Below are positions 13,641 to 26,439 of a DNA stretch of 64,000 nucleotides, one piece after another (within the stretch, counting starts at the first letter, position 1; every line of letters begins with the position of its first letter). The stretch spans positions 248,001 to 312,000 of the forward strand of contig VXBA01001835.1 in the NCBI GenBank assembly GCA_013399895.1, given 5' to 3'. The position numbers and the translations under genes were made by a program. Origin of the DNA: Serilophus lunatus. Taxonomy: Eukaryota; Chordata; Aves; Passeriformes; Eurylaimidae. A model generated the notes under the pieces. The model saw only the letters and a list, made by a program, of their open reading frames with translations, did not search any database and was not told where the DNA came from.

Positions 13641-13949
13641 GAGAGCTAGTTGTTTAAGCTGGAATGAGAAGAGTAGCTTCTCAGAAAATACTGCTGCAGT
13701 CAAAGTTGATATCACCCAGTGCTATTCTACACAGCAAAGCTTGAATACTTGAATATGACTATCTAATTAAAAATATTTTAATAGCTTGGCAATTTTTAGA
13801 AATTAGAAGGTCATAACTTGAAAATTTTAGTAATTTCATTTTAGATGAAAATATACCTTATACTTGCACAGTTATCAGCAAAGTTACTCAAAGCCATGAG
13901 AGACAAGGCAGTCAGTGGTCATAACCACTTTTTAAAAAAATTTTTTAAT

Positions 13950-14640
13950 TTTTTTTTTTTTAGCAGAACATTTGGTACTGTGTCTCACAGTATCCTTCTG
14001 GACAAACTGTCAAGTACACAGACAGACAAGTCCATAGGACAGTGACTGAGCAACTGGCTGGCTGTCAGGTTGGGCTTAAAGGTAAATGGGGTTACATCAG
14101 GCTGGGAGTCGGTCACCAGTGGAGTTCCTCAGGGCTCAGTTTTAGGGCCAGTGTTCTTTAATGTCTTCATAAATGATCTGGACGCTGCAATCATAAGTAC
14201 ACTAAGCAAGTTTGCTGATGAGGAGGAGCTGTGGGCACCTTCAAGGGCAGAGAGGCCCTACAGAGAGATACAGATAGCCTGGAATATGACCAACTATATG
14301 AAATTTAGGGAGAGCAAGAGCTAGATTCTCCATCTGGAAGGGGGGAGTCCTGGTCCTCTCTCTGGCCACCAGTGACAGGACACAAGGAAATGTAATGATG
14401 CTGTTGGGGAAGGTCAGCTTGGACATTAGGAAAAGTTTCTTCCCTGAGAGGGTGGTCAGTCACTGCAATAGGCTCCCCAGGGAAATGGTCACAGCATCAG
14501 GCCTGTCAGTGTTCAAGGAGCACCTGGCCAATCCTCTTAGTCATGCAGTCTAGTTTTAGGCAGTCCAGTGAGGAGCAGGGAATTGACTTATGGGTCTCTT
14601 CCAGCTCAAAATACTCTGTGATTGTATGCTTCATTCTTTT
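13950..14640 (+). mobile_element. CR1 LINE fragment with reverse-transcriptase remnant and 3' end
   Basis: The frame around 14100-14230 encodes VTSGVPQGSVLGPVFFNVF and INDLD...LSKFADEE, the conserved CR1 reverse-transcriptase core (PQGSVLGP and FADD motifs). The catalytic FADD reads FADE, so the active-site aspartate pair is broken. An upstream trace of the 'FGTVSHSILLDKL' segment lies near 13965-14010. The reading frame then degrades, and a CR1 3' tail follows (14420-14630), ending near 'actctgtgattgta'. Much of the region between RT and tail is deleted. It sits about 300 bp to the right of the solo LTR at 13065-13640. Confidence 0.88.
14070..14324 (+). pseudogene. CR1 reverse-transcriptase relic
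   Basis: An 84-codon open frame within the CR1 element carries the RT palm motifs PQGSVLGPV and LSKFADE. An intact CR1 ORF2 is close to 1000 residues, so this is a small remnant. The second aspartate of FADD is replaced by Glu and the following codons diverge (EELWAPS), so it cannot be an active polymerase. The ATG at the start is incidental. Confidence 0.85.
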
Positions 14641-17600
14641 ACCTACTATGTGGAAAATGACATGGCTCTCATTTAAAATGCAGCAACCACCTGCCAAGTT
14701 ATTCACAGAATTTTAATGAATTCATTTTCCTTCAGTTGCTCTGCACATCTTAGCTTTTTCAGTCTTTGTTTTTAAAAAATGGCTGTCTACATTCAGTTGC
14801 AATGATGTAGATTTTTGCTTTTGAAAGATGAACAAAGATCTTGGCTAATGTTAATTTCTGCAAGGTCTGGTGTAAAAGTGCTGAAATACATTTTTTAGCT
14901 GCTCTGCAAGACTTTAGGACAGGCTAGTTTCCCATTAGGGTTTCAATTTCAGAATGGAAAAGACACATGTAGGAAGCAGCCTCTGCATTGCCATGTTGCG
15001 GCAGAATCCCATAACGTGAGGTATCTGCCTGTAATTCAAAACTTCAAGAGGGATCCAGCTGAAGCAACAAAGGTCCCACTTTTGGCATTTGTGCAGCAGC
15101 TGCCTGGGCATTGTGCCATTCATCAGAGGCAATACACATTCCCTCTCAATCCTGCTGTGGTTCCCTTCCTCCCTCCTCTTTCAAATGCTTTCATATAGCT
15201 GAGCAATGTGAACTTTCAACAGAGGAGGTGAAAGTGATGTTGTTCATTCTGAACATGCTGGCATTGTTTTCCCAGGTTCATGTCCCACTGAAGGTTTATT
15301 CCTGTTTCTCTCCTCGCAGTTGCTCTCTTTTAGCCCTACAGTTGACTTGCTCTTTGGTGTAATTACATGAAAAAAATAAGAACCTTTTCTAGGCAAAGAA
15401 AATTAATGTCCTTTTATACTGAGCTGTACTGCATTACCAGTAATCTGGTTATGTTTGGTCCTTTGCAAATGAAGACCATAAAAGACAAGCAGCTTTGATC
15501 CATCTCAGTTACAATTGCTGTGATATCCCATCCTTGGAGTCAACGTGGAGTTTTTTCAGCAGCAGTTGGTACAGTTTCTGAATGTGGAACCTAATTTTCA
15601 TTGTTACATGATGTAAGTGATGGTTGGGGAGATATTTATTACATCATTTTGTAAGAAGCTATAGCTAAAAACATAAATATCATCTATCTGTCTTCTGGGA
15701 AAGAAACCACTGAAATAAACCCAAAACTTTGTCATCATGAAATAAGCCTTAGGAACCTCTGCCCAAGAGCAGCTGTGAAAGGGAATACTGGATGGGTGGT
15801 CTTTCCATCAGGGAAATTCTCTCTCTTTTCTTCTCTCTCACAAAAGCCTTGCTGATGTGTGGAGGTTGGTGAGCATTTAGATGAGGTCCTAAGGGATAAA
15901 CCAACTTTCCATTTTAATATATATTACGGTAACATTGTTGTGTTTAAAGCTTGTTCCAGCTGTTTCCCATGTGATCATGTTGGCCATGTACTGAAGTAAG
16001 AAACTGCTGTGATAAAATAGATGTGGAAGTAATTCTGATCTTGATGGTTGAAAGAGCCTCTTTGGGTCATCCCTGCCCAAGAGGAGATTTCACACACAGA
16101 ACCTTGAAGATATTTTTCTGAATTGCTCTTAAACCCTGCAACTTGTAGAGCATTACAGCTCTTTTGACCTTCCCCTTAAACCCATCCTTCCAGTGTTTAG
16201 GGGAAAAAATTCCAGGGGGACAGGTGACATATCTGTAATGATCTAGAATAGTTTCTCCATATCCGTATCACTGGTTTGCATCCAGCCCAGGTGGTAAAGT
16301 CTGAAAGCTGTTGCCAGCTGATATCTTTCTGGTGGGCTGTGAGAAATGAGGTCCCATCCAGGACTTTGGTGAGTAGAGACTTCTGGAGGAGAAATGCAGT
16401 TTCTGAAACTGCTTAGTATCTATTTGCAGTGTCAGCAGAGGTGCTCATGCAGAAAGAAACCCAGGAGGCTGAATTCCTTTGGACTTATGTGGCCCAAAAA
16501 TGTGTGTGTTTCAGAAGGGACTGTAATGGAGAGCTATATTACAAATAGATTTTGTACAAACATGACAATTTTGTTTTCACAAAACAAGGTTTTAAAAGCA
16601 AATGTAAAACTAGTAATAGGAATAAACTCGACTGAGTTTAAATACTAAGGAGGAAACACAGTACTGATGCTGCCAAAGTTAAGCACTGACAAGAAGTTAA
16701 AAGTGAAGGGAGTTTGTGGTGGCTGCTGTGACAGTTTTGGCACAGATTGCCTGAGAAAGGTGCAGAGCCTCCTGCCTTGAAGGCTCGTAGGAACATGCAA
16801 TGTGTAAAATGCTTAGATGGAGAGCACAGCCCTGGATAGTGAGTAGGTATTTCTGCAATTACCGTGAGGTCTGGCAGACATGAAATATTTCCCACAAAAC
16901 TGTGAGAGGTACTGCTTTTTTACCTCTGCTGGTCTCTTGGGAAGCAGTTACAGTCCATCTCTACTGTTTCCCAGCTGTGAGTGTGGCATGAAGCATCTGG
17001 CATAGCTGGAACTGGGATGCAGCTTCCTGCTGAGCAGATGTCTGTCTCTGTTCATACTGCTTCTGGTGAGATGGGTGTACTAAATAAGCAGTTGAGCCTT
17101 ACTTGGCTGTGAATCTGATTCTGTGAAAGTTAGAGGAACAATGGGATTAAGGTACATGACTGTTGGTCAGTTGCCTTATGTGGATTAAGTGTTACGCCAC
17201 TTTATGAGTTCCCTGAGATGCCATCTCAGTGTCTTCGAGGGGAATGTGTTGCACCACACAGCCAAAGAGGACCTGTTTTGCTTTTTACTCATTGTTCAAT
17301 TGTAATTACTTTGTGCTGCTTAAATTCTGCTCTGAAGACAGCCTGCAATGACTTTATTGTGGAGATAATGGAGTACTTCATAAAGTTTTAGGACTTAATT
17401 TTTCAGAGCACTTGTTTGAGGCAAAATAGAGGGTTCCCGTTTCTCCCTTATAATGCATGGGAGCTGAACACAACAAGGTTCAGAACGTTTTTCTTTTCTG
17501 GCTGCCCTGTATTTTTTCAGACTGCTCTGTGTTAAATAAGAGCCTGTGCTCATGGGGCAGGTCCCACTGTAACTGTAAGTGCTTGGCCATTCAGCCTGCA

Positions 17601-20600
17601 GAGCAACCTTGGTCTGAAGAAAAACAACTGAAGAACAAGGAATGTGATTAGTAGGAACATGACTATGTGAGGAATTTTGCTATGCATTGCAAAAAACTCT
17701 GTGGTAAATACAAAGATCATGTTGGATTTCAAGGACAGGAGTTGACTGGCTTGACATTCAGAGCATTGTTCCTGGCCTTTTCCCTTGCAGGACCTGTATC
17801 CTCAAAGGTTACATGATTAGGTTGTACACGATACCGCTTTCTCCCTAGAACAAACTTGTCGTGTTCATGGAATGTGACACTCACTTTTATTTTCATAGAG
17901 AAAATAAATGTGCAGGAATGGACCTGCAGTGGACTGGTAGCGATGGTTCCCCGTGTCCAGTGGGTGCCTTTGCAATTGTAATGTCTTTTTAATGCGGAAC
18001 TAAGCATTTTACTTCCCAGGTTTTAAAAAAAGCAAACATTAATCTCCCTCAACTCTTCCATATGTGCTGCTATCAGGGATTGCAGGCAGGCACTTCTAGA
18101 TTCACAGCACTCACCTCTGCCCCTTTTGTTGATCATATCTACTCCAGCAGTATTTGCCAAATGGTTGTTTGCACTCTTAGCTGTGCAGTGGGATATTTAA
18201 AAAGGCAGCTGAGTCTCACCCTGCACTCTGGTAAGGAATGAGTGCTTTCTTGGAGGAAGTTTCCTTTCCCTCAAAGATAAGTTTGACTCTGCTATCAAGT
18301 TTCAGTGGTGACTTGCATGTCTATGGTTTTATTTTAGTCAGCTTCTTCTCCTCTGGCCATTTTAGTTCTCTGTGCTCAACAGATTTTTCATATTTGTGTT
18401 CTTGTTGCCAATTTGTGTTTTTCTGAGGCCTTTCAGCGTAAGCAGCTGTGTTTTCCACACCATTTTGGTGAACTTTAGAACACCTCTTGTATAGTACTCA
18501 ACAAACCACCATCCTATGTGGAAATTAGACATGCAGGAATATGTCCCTGGTATTTAACTCTCTTTGAAGACAAAGAAACATTTCATAAATGTATTGACAA
18601 ATTTATTTCTATTTTCATCACTGTAAATATGGCCTGCTCTTGGGATTCATTATGGTAGTTATGAAGTGATTGGCTTTTCTTCACTTGTCAAGTTTTCTCA
18701 TTAAATCTGATCATAGATAATTTCTTTTTCCCTCCGGAAAACATTTTGCCCAAAATGTCATTGTGCATGAAGATAAAGTGATGTTTCTTTGAATGTTCCT
18801 TCCTTGTTCATGAGGCTGATTTATTTAACTCCCTGATAGTGTTATGTGTTCCTTCCTACTTTCTTTTAGAATCTAGAGTCCAACCCGTTAAGTACTTCTG
18901 CTGTCTCAGAGTAATTTCATGGTGCTTACTCTAACTGTGAATTATTTCCTTTAATACTTGCTATTTTTCATGCTGATGTTCAACTGGACTTGTGTTCTAG
19001 CACACACATGAGCAAGAGCACGGAGAGAAAGTGAAAATTATTCATTAAAGATGTAACTCTGTGTTGTGATCAGAGTTGAGCTCTATAGGCTTCAAATATG
19101 AAACATCAACTCAGCTGATGAGAACAACAGGTCCTTACTGCAGGAGCAGCTTGATTCCCATTTTCTGCAAATGGACATGGAAAGCTGCAATTCCTTTGTC
19201 AGTAGAGTGGGAGAGCTGGGATGAAGATGTATCAGTGTTCCTATAATATATGTACAGCCTGAATGTTCCTAACTCATTCAGGATGTGACCTTCAAAACAA
19301 TTATGCACTGAGTATGCATGGTTTGTTTTGCTTCATTTTAATTTTGAGGGAAGGCTACATGTAGGAATAGATTTTGTAAAATGTGTTAATTCTCATGCAA
19401 TCACCTCAAAATCCACAATTCCTGTCAATGTCTATTGAGATACTAAGTTTTCTGTGTGAAAGATCTGTAGAATGCTAATTGTCTTTGGATATTGAAAGGA
19501 AGACTGTTGAGCTCTCAGGTCTCTTAAGAATCTGATGCTAAGACAAGAGCTTTAAGGCTACTTCCTCTTCTGTCTTGGGGAATTAATGGACATTCTCCAC
19601 TGTAGCTATTTGTTTTTAATTAGTTTCTCTGTGAATTTTATTCTGATACTTTATATGCTGTGTCTTTCAGTCTAAGGCTGTGAGGTGCTTTCCAGACTCC
19701 CTTATAAAATTTCAGGATCTGCTTTAGTGTTTCCTTTCCTCTTTTAGACTAAAGTGCTTGTTCATTCTCTCCCCCTGCTCCCTCCCCCCGCTGCCCTGAT
19801 TTCCCATTGCTATCTCAGGATGCAGTGCTCCTGGTGCTTTGATATGCTTGGGCTTACACTTTCTATTTGAGCTGAGCTCCCTGTCATGGGATAGTTACAG
19901 GCCACATTCCTGTGCTGGAAATAGATACTTTTTGCATAACCTGCTTCCTTATACCCTTTAGCATCTAAAGCCTCTGGTAAAGCACTGTCTCCACTACCAT
20001 AGATGGAGTAGCATGGGAATCATCAGAAGATGAGAAAGGTGACAGGGAGAATGTAAAAGCTTGCTAGGGTTCTAAGAGGTGGAAGTTCAGAGCCTCTGTT
20101 TGTTGTGAGATATCTTCACTGTACTATTATTTTTATTTAAACTAAATAACAACCCATCTTTTTCTTATTAGATATAGAAAAAATCCAAATACCTTATGAG
20201 GCATAGAATGACTTAATGCACAAGCACTTGTAGTCTCTTCATTCTCCTCTGTGCCCTTAATAGGAAATTATTCAGCATGTTCTGCTTTTGATTTTGCCAA
20301 AAGATGTCTTCTCAAGACCCAAGCAGCAAAACTGAAATATTGCTCAGAATTTGTTGTAATGCTCATCGGCTGCCTGTTTAACTGTTGTTTTTGTCCTCAT
20401 AAAAAAAAAAAGGAACTTAGGATATTTTTTGTTTTGTTGATTGTGTTTGTTTGTTTTTTGTTTGTTTGTTGTGGGTGTTGGATGGGGTTTTTTGTTTGGT
20501 TGTTTTTTTGATAGAAGGTTACTCTTCATTTCAGGGTACTATAGTATTAGGCAAGGACTGTACTGTGAACACAAATTTCTGTAGCTCTAAATTACTTTTT

Positions 20601-20769
20601 GCCGTGATTCTGTCAACAACTACAACTGACCGGGAAAGTCGCTTTTCTCATATGGGTATCTGCTTCCAGTCTTTAAAATAGCATTTCCTTTGTCACTTAG
20701 GATTACAGCTCTTTGCTGCAGAAACAGCTTCAAGTGACAGGGTCCAGTTGTTGGAGAAGGCACTTCTTG
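14641..20769. other. Unique noncoding DNA, no gene seen
   Basis: About 6 kb with no recognisable repeat or exon. A C-rich patch lies at 19770-19795. Short unrelated open frames occur on both strands. Confidence 0.5.
20425..20515 (+). repeat. GTTT-rich low-complexity tract
   Basis: Irregular repeats of GTTT, GTTTTTT and GTTG. Similar but shorter tracts lie at 12508-12545 and 57190-57225. The complementary A/C-rich composition occurs at 49385-49510. Open frames through it are artefacts. Confidence 0.8.
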
Positions 20770-20920
20770 AATCATGACAAACCTAAATTCAGCTTCCTGC
20801 TTCTGCCAAAGTTTCCTGTGTGAGCTTTGGCAGTTAACTTGACATCTCTTTGCTATCCATGACATGGGATAATAGGCAATGTCCTGCTGTACAAGAATAT
20901 CCAAGAGGTACATCTTCAAG
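20770..20920 (+). mobile_element. MIR-type SINE remnant
   Basis: The run 'ctgtgtgagctttggcagtt', 'aacttgacatctctttg', 'catgacatgggataatag' follows the order of the MIR core (tgtgtgacc.. / ttaacctctctg / atgggataataa). It is preceded by a possible 'ttcagcttcctgcttctgcc' segment matching the MIR head. It is heavily diverged, as expected for an ancient amniote SINE. Confidence 0.5.
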
Positions 20921-21632
20921 AATTGGCATATTTAGGTTGTGGTTTCACAGCTTTTGAAACTGACCTCTGTGTGCTAGTACCTTCTGGAACTGCCCTGGCC
21001 AGAGTGACGGTCCTTTTTTTTCCATAGGGATAGTCTGTGGTCAGCTCAGCTTCTTCAAGTGTTTCAATGAATAGATACAAATGCCAACACCTGAGAAAGG
21101 TGAGGTGCTGCAGGGGAGGTGAGGAGACCAGAGGAAGTCAGAAATTTGGATTTGCACTGGCTTTAGGTTGCCAAAACCCTGCAACATAGACTGCAGCATT
21201 TCTATGTGAAATAATGATGTTGAATAAATAGCTACCAGGACAGAAACACCTTGTTCTCCACAGATGTGGTCTGTGGGTCCTCCTTGCTAGGAAGCTAGTA
21301 CAGAGTAGTATCTTAAAGTAATATTCTTAGAATTTTCTCCAGCCCACCCTGAGTATGTTGAGAAATACTCATGCTTCACCCACAATCTATATTCCACTCA
21401 ATCCCAGTGGTTTGTATTTCTGAATGTACCTCCTTGTTCTGAGTCTCCTTCAATTACTCTGCTGTGTAGTTCATAGTATTTGCCTCTGATCTCCAAAGTA
21501 TTTCTTCTTCCTTAGCCTTAGTCCCTTTCCTCTTGCGGGTCAAACCTAGTCCTCTTTCAAGTTTTTCTTAATATGCAGGAGGTTACTTTCCCTCTCCTTT
21601 TCGTTTTTGAGGTACTGTAAGAATGTAGGTTC

Positions 21633-21857
21633 CGATTAGATATCAGGAAGAAACTCTTTACTGTGAGGCTGATGAGGCATAGATCGGGTTGCGCGGAGAA
21701 GCTGTGAACGCCCCGCTCCTGAAAGTGTTCAAGGCCAGGTTAGATGGGGCTCTGAGCAACTTGGTCTAGTGTAATGTACCCCTGCCCATGGCAGGAAGGT
21801 TGGAACTAGATGATCTTTAAGGTCCCTTCCAACCCAAACCACTCTGTGATTCTACAA
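21633..21857 (+). mobile_element. CR1 LINE 3' end
   Basis: Well-preserved CR1 tail: 'atatcaggaagaaactcttt', 'gaaagtgttcaaggccaggt', 'agatggggctctgagcaac', 'ggttggaactagatgatctt' and 'cccttccaacccaaacc', ending in a 'tctgtgattctac' terminus. This is one of the less diverged CR1 copies here. The CpG-rich segment around 21683-21716 belongs to the element. Confidence 0.92.
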
Positions 21858-22135
21858 AGTTCAACCCCTATCCCTGCAAAAAAACTCCAAAAGGCAGAGA
21901 AGAATTAAAAATACTTGATTTGACTTGGTCTTTGAGACTTTATAGCAGACAAGTCCTTCTAAAAGTATGGGAAAGTGTGTCGATAATGCAGTGCTTCACT
22001 GAAGAGTACGTAATTCCAAAATTCATCTCGTAAGGAACAAATGCCTGGAAAAAGTAACTCTGGGGTTCTACATTTATTTCTTTAGTGTCCCTGCTGGCAG
22101 CAGACAAAAAAATACTTTAATTCATATCTAATGTC

Positions 22136-22194
22136 ACTCATATATATTGTAATATATGTGTATGTACACATATATATACACATACCCCCCCCAT
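22136..22194. repeat. TA/CA-rich microsatellite and C-run
   Basis: Alternating purine-pyrimidine DNA (tatatatt, atatatgtgtatgtacacat, atatatacacatac) ends in a run of eight C. Part of it is self-complementary (tgtgtatgtacacata). Confidence 0.8.
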
Positions 22195-22614
22195 AGCTTC
22201 AGTGTAGGGAGGGACATGCATTTTTAAGAGCAAGTTCTAAATTTTGAAGTCTATTCCTGATAATATGTACCCCCTGCCCCTGCTTCCCTCAATTAATTCT
22301 GTGGGAGAAATAAGTGCAATGCACCTTTGAATTCATTCATGTCAAATTGAAGAGGATACTGTTAGGTTATATGATTAAAGGGTTATAAACATAAAAGAGC
22401 AGAAGATGAGAGAACTGGAAAAATCTGAACTAGTGAAAAGGGAACACCCCAATCTGGCTTCTCCCCAGACTGCCACAGGAGAGGTTTAAGCTTATGGTCT
22501 GGGTGTAAAACCTTTCAAGATGAGTCAACATCGGTCACTACATTCGCAGTCATCCATAGCATGACATTTCACAGGAACAAATGACTGATTCTGCACCTGG
22601 GACAGAATAGTGTG

Positions 22615-23265
22615 AGACACAAGACTAAACTGGGAGAGGAGTGGCTGCAGAGAGCCCTGGGGGGGCTGGTGGGCAGCAGCTCAGTGTGAGTCAGCACTGT
22701 GTGCCCAGAGGGCAAACCACGTTGGTCAGAAGAGGGATCATCCTGCTGTGCTCAACATTGGTGTGGTCTAACATGGAGTGCTGGGTGCAGTTCTGGGCCC
22801 CGCTTTTTGAGAAGGATGTGAATGTCCTGGAGTGTGTGCAGAAGAGAGCAACAAAGCTGGTGGTAGGGCTGGAAAGCATTTGCTGTGAGGAGCAGCTGAG
22901 GACTTTAGTCTTGTCTGGTTTGGAAAAAGGGAGGCTGACAGGCAACCTCCTTGTTCTCTACAGCTTCCTGAGGAGGGGAAGAGGAGAGGGAGCAGTTAGT
23001 CTCTTTTTGGGATCCAGTGATAGGACTTGTGAGAATGGTTCAATGGCTGCCTCAGGAGACATCTAGACTTCAGCAAGCATGGGTCAATGCCCCAAGCCTC
23101 TCTGTGTTTAAGAGGCATTTGCGCAATATCCTTAATAACCTGCTTTAACTTTTGGTCAGCCCTGAAGCTGGCAGGCAGTTGGTCTACGTGATCACCATAG
23201 GTATCTTCTGACTGCAATGTTCTGTTCTGTTCCATTCTGTCCCATCCCATCCTGTTCCATTCTCT
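22615..23265 (+). mobile_element. CR1 LINE 3' fragment with C-terminal ORF2 and 3'UTR
   Basis: Begins in the C-terminal part of CR1 ORF2 (ctgcagagagccctgggggg) and includes 'tggagtgctgggtgcagttc' and 'tgggccccgctttttgagaa', which encode the conserved MECWVQFWAPLF-type segment. The 141-codon open frame 22641-23066 lies here and is LINE relic, not a host gene. The element ends in a degenerate ATTCTGTTCC-type terminal array at 23215-23265. Confidence 0.88.
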
Positions 23266-23359
23266 GGCCATGCCCTGAGTCTAATCGCTCTAGTTAATCT
23301 TATCTTCTCACCGATTTCTATTTATGACTGTTTCCTTGTGCAAGGTGTTCATTTTTCCC

Positions 23360-23990
23360 TGTGGATGCATGAAGTCTGTGTGCCAGCAAGTAGAGAAAGG
23401 ACCTGTGGTGCCAGCATCTAGAGAGACTGCAGTGTGTGCATATTGTGTGTAGGTGTGTGTCAGTGTGTGTAACTGCTATTGAACATCTGACCAAAATAGC
23501 TGGATAGGAAGAGAAAAGATTTGGGATACTGGGGAGGCCATAAGTCTGGACTGGATGCTGGAGAGACCAGAAGGTTTAAAGTCATCCACTGGAGGAACTG
23601 GGAGTTTCAAGACAGCTACTGGAGAGACCAAGAGAAATCAGCTACTGGGGAAACCATAGGTCTGAACCAGTTACTGGAGACGTGTGTGTGTACATATTAG
23701 ACAACTGGGACACCAGGAGACCCAGAGTCAGCTATTAGGCAGCCTGAGTAAGACCAGCTAATGGAGGGATCCATAGCATGTGCTTACATGTGTATCTGTC
23801 ATGAATGGGTCTGAGCACGGTTTGGGGGGCCTCATGGGTCAGCAACCGTGGAGAACAGGGCACAGATACTAGTCAGACTAAGCCAGCAATTGGATGGATT
23901 AATGTTGTATATGTGTGCAAATAGTATAGTTTTCAGTGCAATAAGCTTTCTTCCTGATCAGCCAGTGCGTAGCACAGGATGAGGCCATTC
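23360..23990 (+). repeat. Minisatellite-like dispersed repeat (plus-strand copy)
   Basis: A GT-rich segment (23430-23475, gtgtgtgt runs) is followed by about eight imperfect, irregularly spaced units built around 'ctactggagagacc' (23530-23660 and on to 23760). It then ends with 'ggatccatagcatgtgctta', 'gtgtatctgtc', a GGG-rich segment, and 'gtgcaataagctttcttcct' near 23940. A related copy lies in inverse orientation at 2890-3300. I do not recognise the family name. The AATAAG-like signal before a T/C-rich end and the flanking order could also fit an LTR with internal tandem units. It lies between two CR1 fragments. Confidence 0.55.
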
Positions 23991-24004
23991 CTACTGTCTT
24001 TGTC

Positions 24005-24250
24005 TATGTGAAGTTGTACCTGGGGAGGTTTAGATTGTGTATTAGGAAAAATTCTTCACTGAAAGGCCTGTCAAACATTAAAAAAGGCTGCCCAAGGAAG
24101 TGGTTGAGTCACCATCCCTGGAGGTATTTATGTGGCACTTAGGAGCATACTTTAGTGGAGGACTTGGCAGTGTCAGGTTAATGGCTGAACTTGATGATCT
24201 TAAGGACCTTTTTCAACCTAAGTGATTATATGATTCTATATTATTCTATG
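24005..24250 (+). mobile_element. CR1 LINE 3' end
   Basis: CR1 tail with 'acctggggaggtttagattg', 'ggctgcccaaggaagtggtt', 'catccctggaggtatttatg' and 'gaacttgatgatcttaagga', ending with the ATTCTAT-type terminal repeat (atgattctatattattctat). It follows the minisatellite-like repeat directly. The sequence just after it (24285-24440) again contains 'ctactggctggatatgggg'-type units, so the CR1 may have inserted into that repeat. Confidence 0.9.
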
Positions 24251-26439
24251 TATGTGTGATTGTGTATTGGGAATATATGCCTGTTCTTGCTACTGGCTGG
24301 ATATGGGGACAAAAACCTGCAGCAGCTTTGCCTTTATGGGGCAATCAGATTTGGCAGCTCTTAGCAGGTTCTAGTTACCCTTTCTAACTGGATAGCTGGA
24401 AATCTGACATTTAAATACTGGCGATTGGAATGGGGGCAAAAAGGAGTGTTAGTTTGGTGTGTATAGGGTTTTTTTGTCTGTGTTCAACATTTGAGAACAA
24501 GAGAGTTCTCAAATAATTTGCTATCTTTTACACAAATGTGTCGTAATACAATATTCTTAGAGGTTTGCCTGTGCTAGCATCTGGGACTGGGCTTGCATTT
24601 ACATGTCTTAGTCTCTGTACCTCATTCTGGCGCTTCCAAATGGCCTTTCTCCATCTCTGACATCTTGCTGTTGAATAACAGGTTTGGTCTGTCCCCACTA
24701 AACTTTTCCAGGACACGGGGTGCCTGAACTCTGGGGCATCCTAATAAAATGGCTTGGCTAATCTAATAATGAAGGCAGGCTGCAGAGAAGTAGCTGGTTC
24801 TGCTGACAATGCAGAATGCTGTTACAAGTGCTGAAAAATGATAAAAATGTATTTATTTTAAAGTAACTTCTAGTAGATTTTGTGTTATCCACTTACATTG
24901 TGACTCATCTGGTAATCCTGAACTGCGAAGCTGCAATATAAAACCACTAGATACCACTTTAGGTAGTTCTTGGTCTCAAAGAGCTTCCCTCTCAGTTGTC
25001 AGACCCTGTATTTCTGTTTCTCCTGGAGCCAGAACTAGCATTCTGTCTGGCTCCCCAAGACACTGTTTCAAACAGCTGACCTCTGCCAAGTGAGGGAATG
25101 TCTTTAACTTGTAATTTGTGTAGCATATGTACCTTTTTCTCATAATAACCCTCAGATGTTTGCAAAGAGGCAGTTTTTTAAGCCATTCTATTTTCTTACT
25201 GTTTGTTTTACTCAGCTTCTCTGTTAAGCCACTAGATGAATGCAATAAATGTCCTAAGAGCAAAATTAGTCTGTGTTACTCCTAAACTATAACTGAACTA
25301 TGCTGCATTCATCAGGCTGTTGTTATTAAATAAGAATGGAAAGCAGTAGCTGATAGATACATCTTAACACAGATCCTTGAACTTAAATTGAAACCCAAAA
25401 CATTTGTACATTTGTACCCTGATCTGGCCAGCATTGCCCCTTTATTTAATATTTTCTGTTGCCACTGGAGCCAGTGGTTTGTGCCGTGTACGAGGAAAGC
25501 ATTTACCTTGTTATTTCTTTTTTTGTGACAGAGTGTACATGTGAAAAAAAGCAGACCACCTTCACTCGTCTTTCCACCTTCCATGTTCTCTCTGATAATG
25601 CCCAATATTGAGAAATCTCTTTCCCAATCTAGTATGAACAGCAGCACAGAAAGTGTTTAAAAGTGTAGCCAAGGTAAAGCTTTATCTTGCTGGGCTTTAA
25701 GGATACGTACAGGAAGGTGTTCAGTTTGGTGTGTACTTACTGTTTCCTGACTTATTTCTGAACTGACTGTATTGCCACAGCCGTGTGCAGCTGTCTGCCC
25801 TGCCCTTTTCTCCCTCTTGTGCTGCTTTTCCTCAGGCATAACAACAGTGCTTACACCTTACACCATTGCTTTTTGTTCTGTTGTAAATATTTGCACTTCT
25901 AGGCAATTCTAGGTCTGAGTTCCCATCTGTTTTCTCTTACCTCACCTCTTTGTCGCAGATCTTCTCTCTGTCACTCTGTGTGGCAGCTGTTTCTATCTTT
26001 GAGACTTGCATGTCAGGTTTTCCTCACTGGATGCTGATGAACCTGTCTGATACTCCCCTGTCTCCATTACTCTAACATTAGGGTCCAAATAGGAGACTTT
26101 GGTCAAATGTTTTCTCCTCCATGTCTAGCCACTTCAGTAAGCTGCTTTTCGCTCTGATCAATTGTTGCTCAGCTGATCGTAGAAACCTGGTTAAAAGCAT
26201 ATACAAGCTTGTAGAGATCAAGTGCAACTTTTATAATTTGGTTTATTAGACACCAGCTTCACTGAATGCATCAGTTCAAAGATTGAATTTATACTGTGAT
26301 TAGTTTTGCAGAGAGTGCAAGAACAGTCAATATTAAAATTTACCACTATGAGAAAACCTGTAAAATTGAGATTGAGAAACTGCAATCAGATACCCTGTAA
26401 TAGCAATGGGGAAGGGATTATCTCTGTTTCCTGCTGCTC
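24251..26439. other. Noncoding DNA after the CR1 cluster
   Basis: The first 190 bases (24285-24440) carry 'ctactggctggat' and 'aactggatagctgg' motifs reminiscent of the minisatellite-like repeat on the other side of the CR1. The rest appears unique. Minus-strand open frames of 95 and 111 codons at 24976-25263 and 25312-25647 are not recognised. Confidence 0.45.

Noticed and set aside
22641..23066. A 141-codon open frame on the + strand as a gene
   Set aside because: It lies wholly within a CR1 3' fragment and encodes a decayed ORF2 C-terminus, not a host protein.
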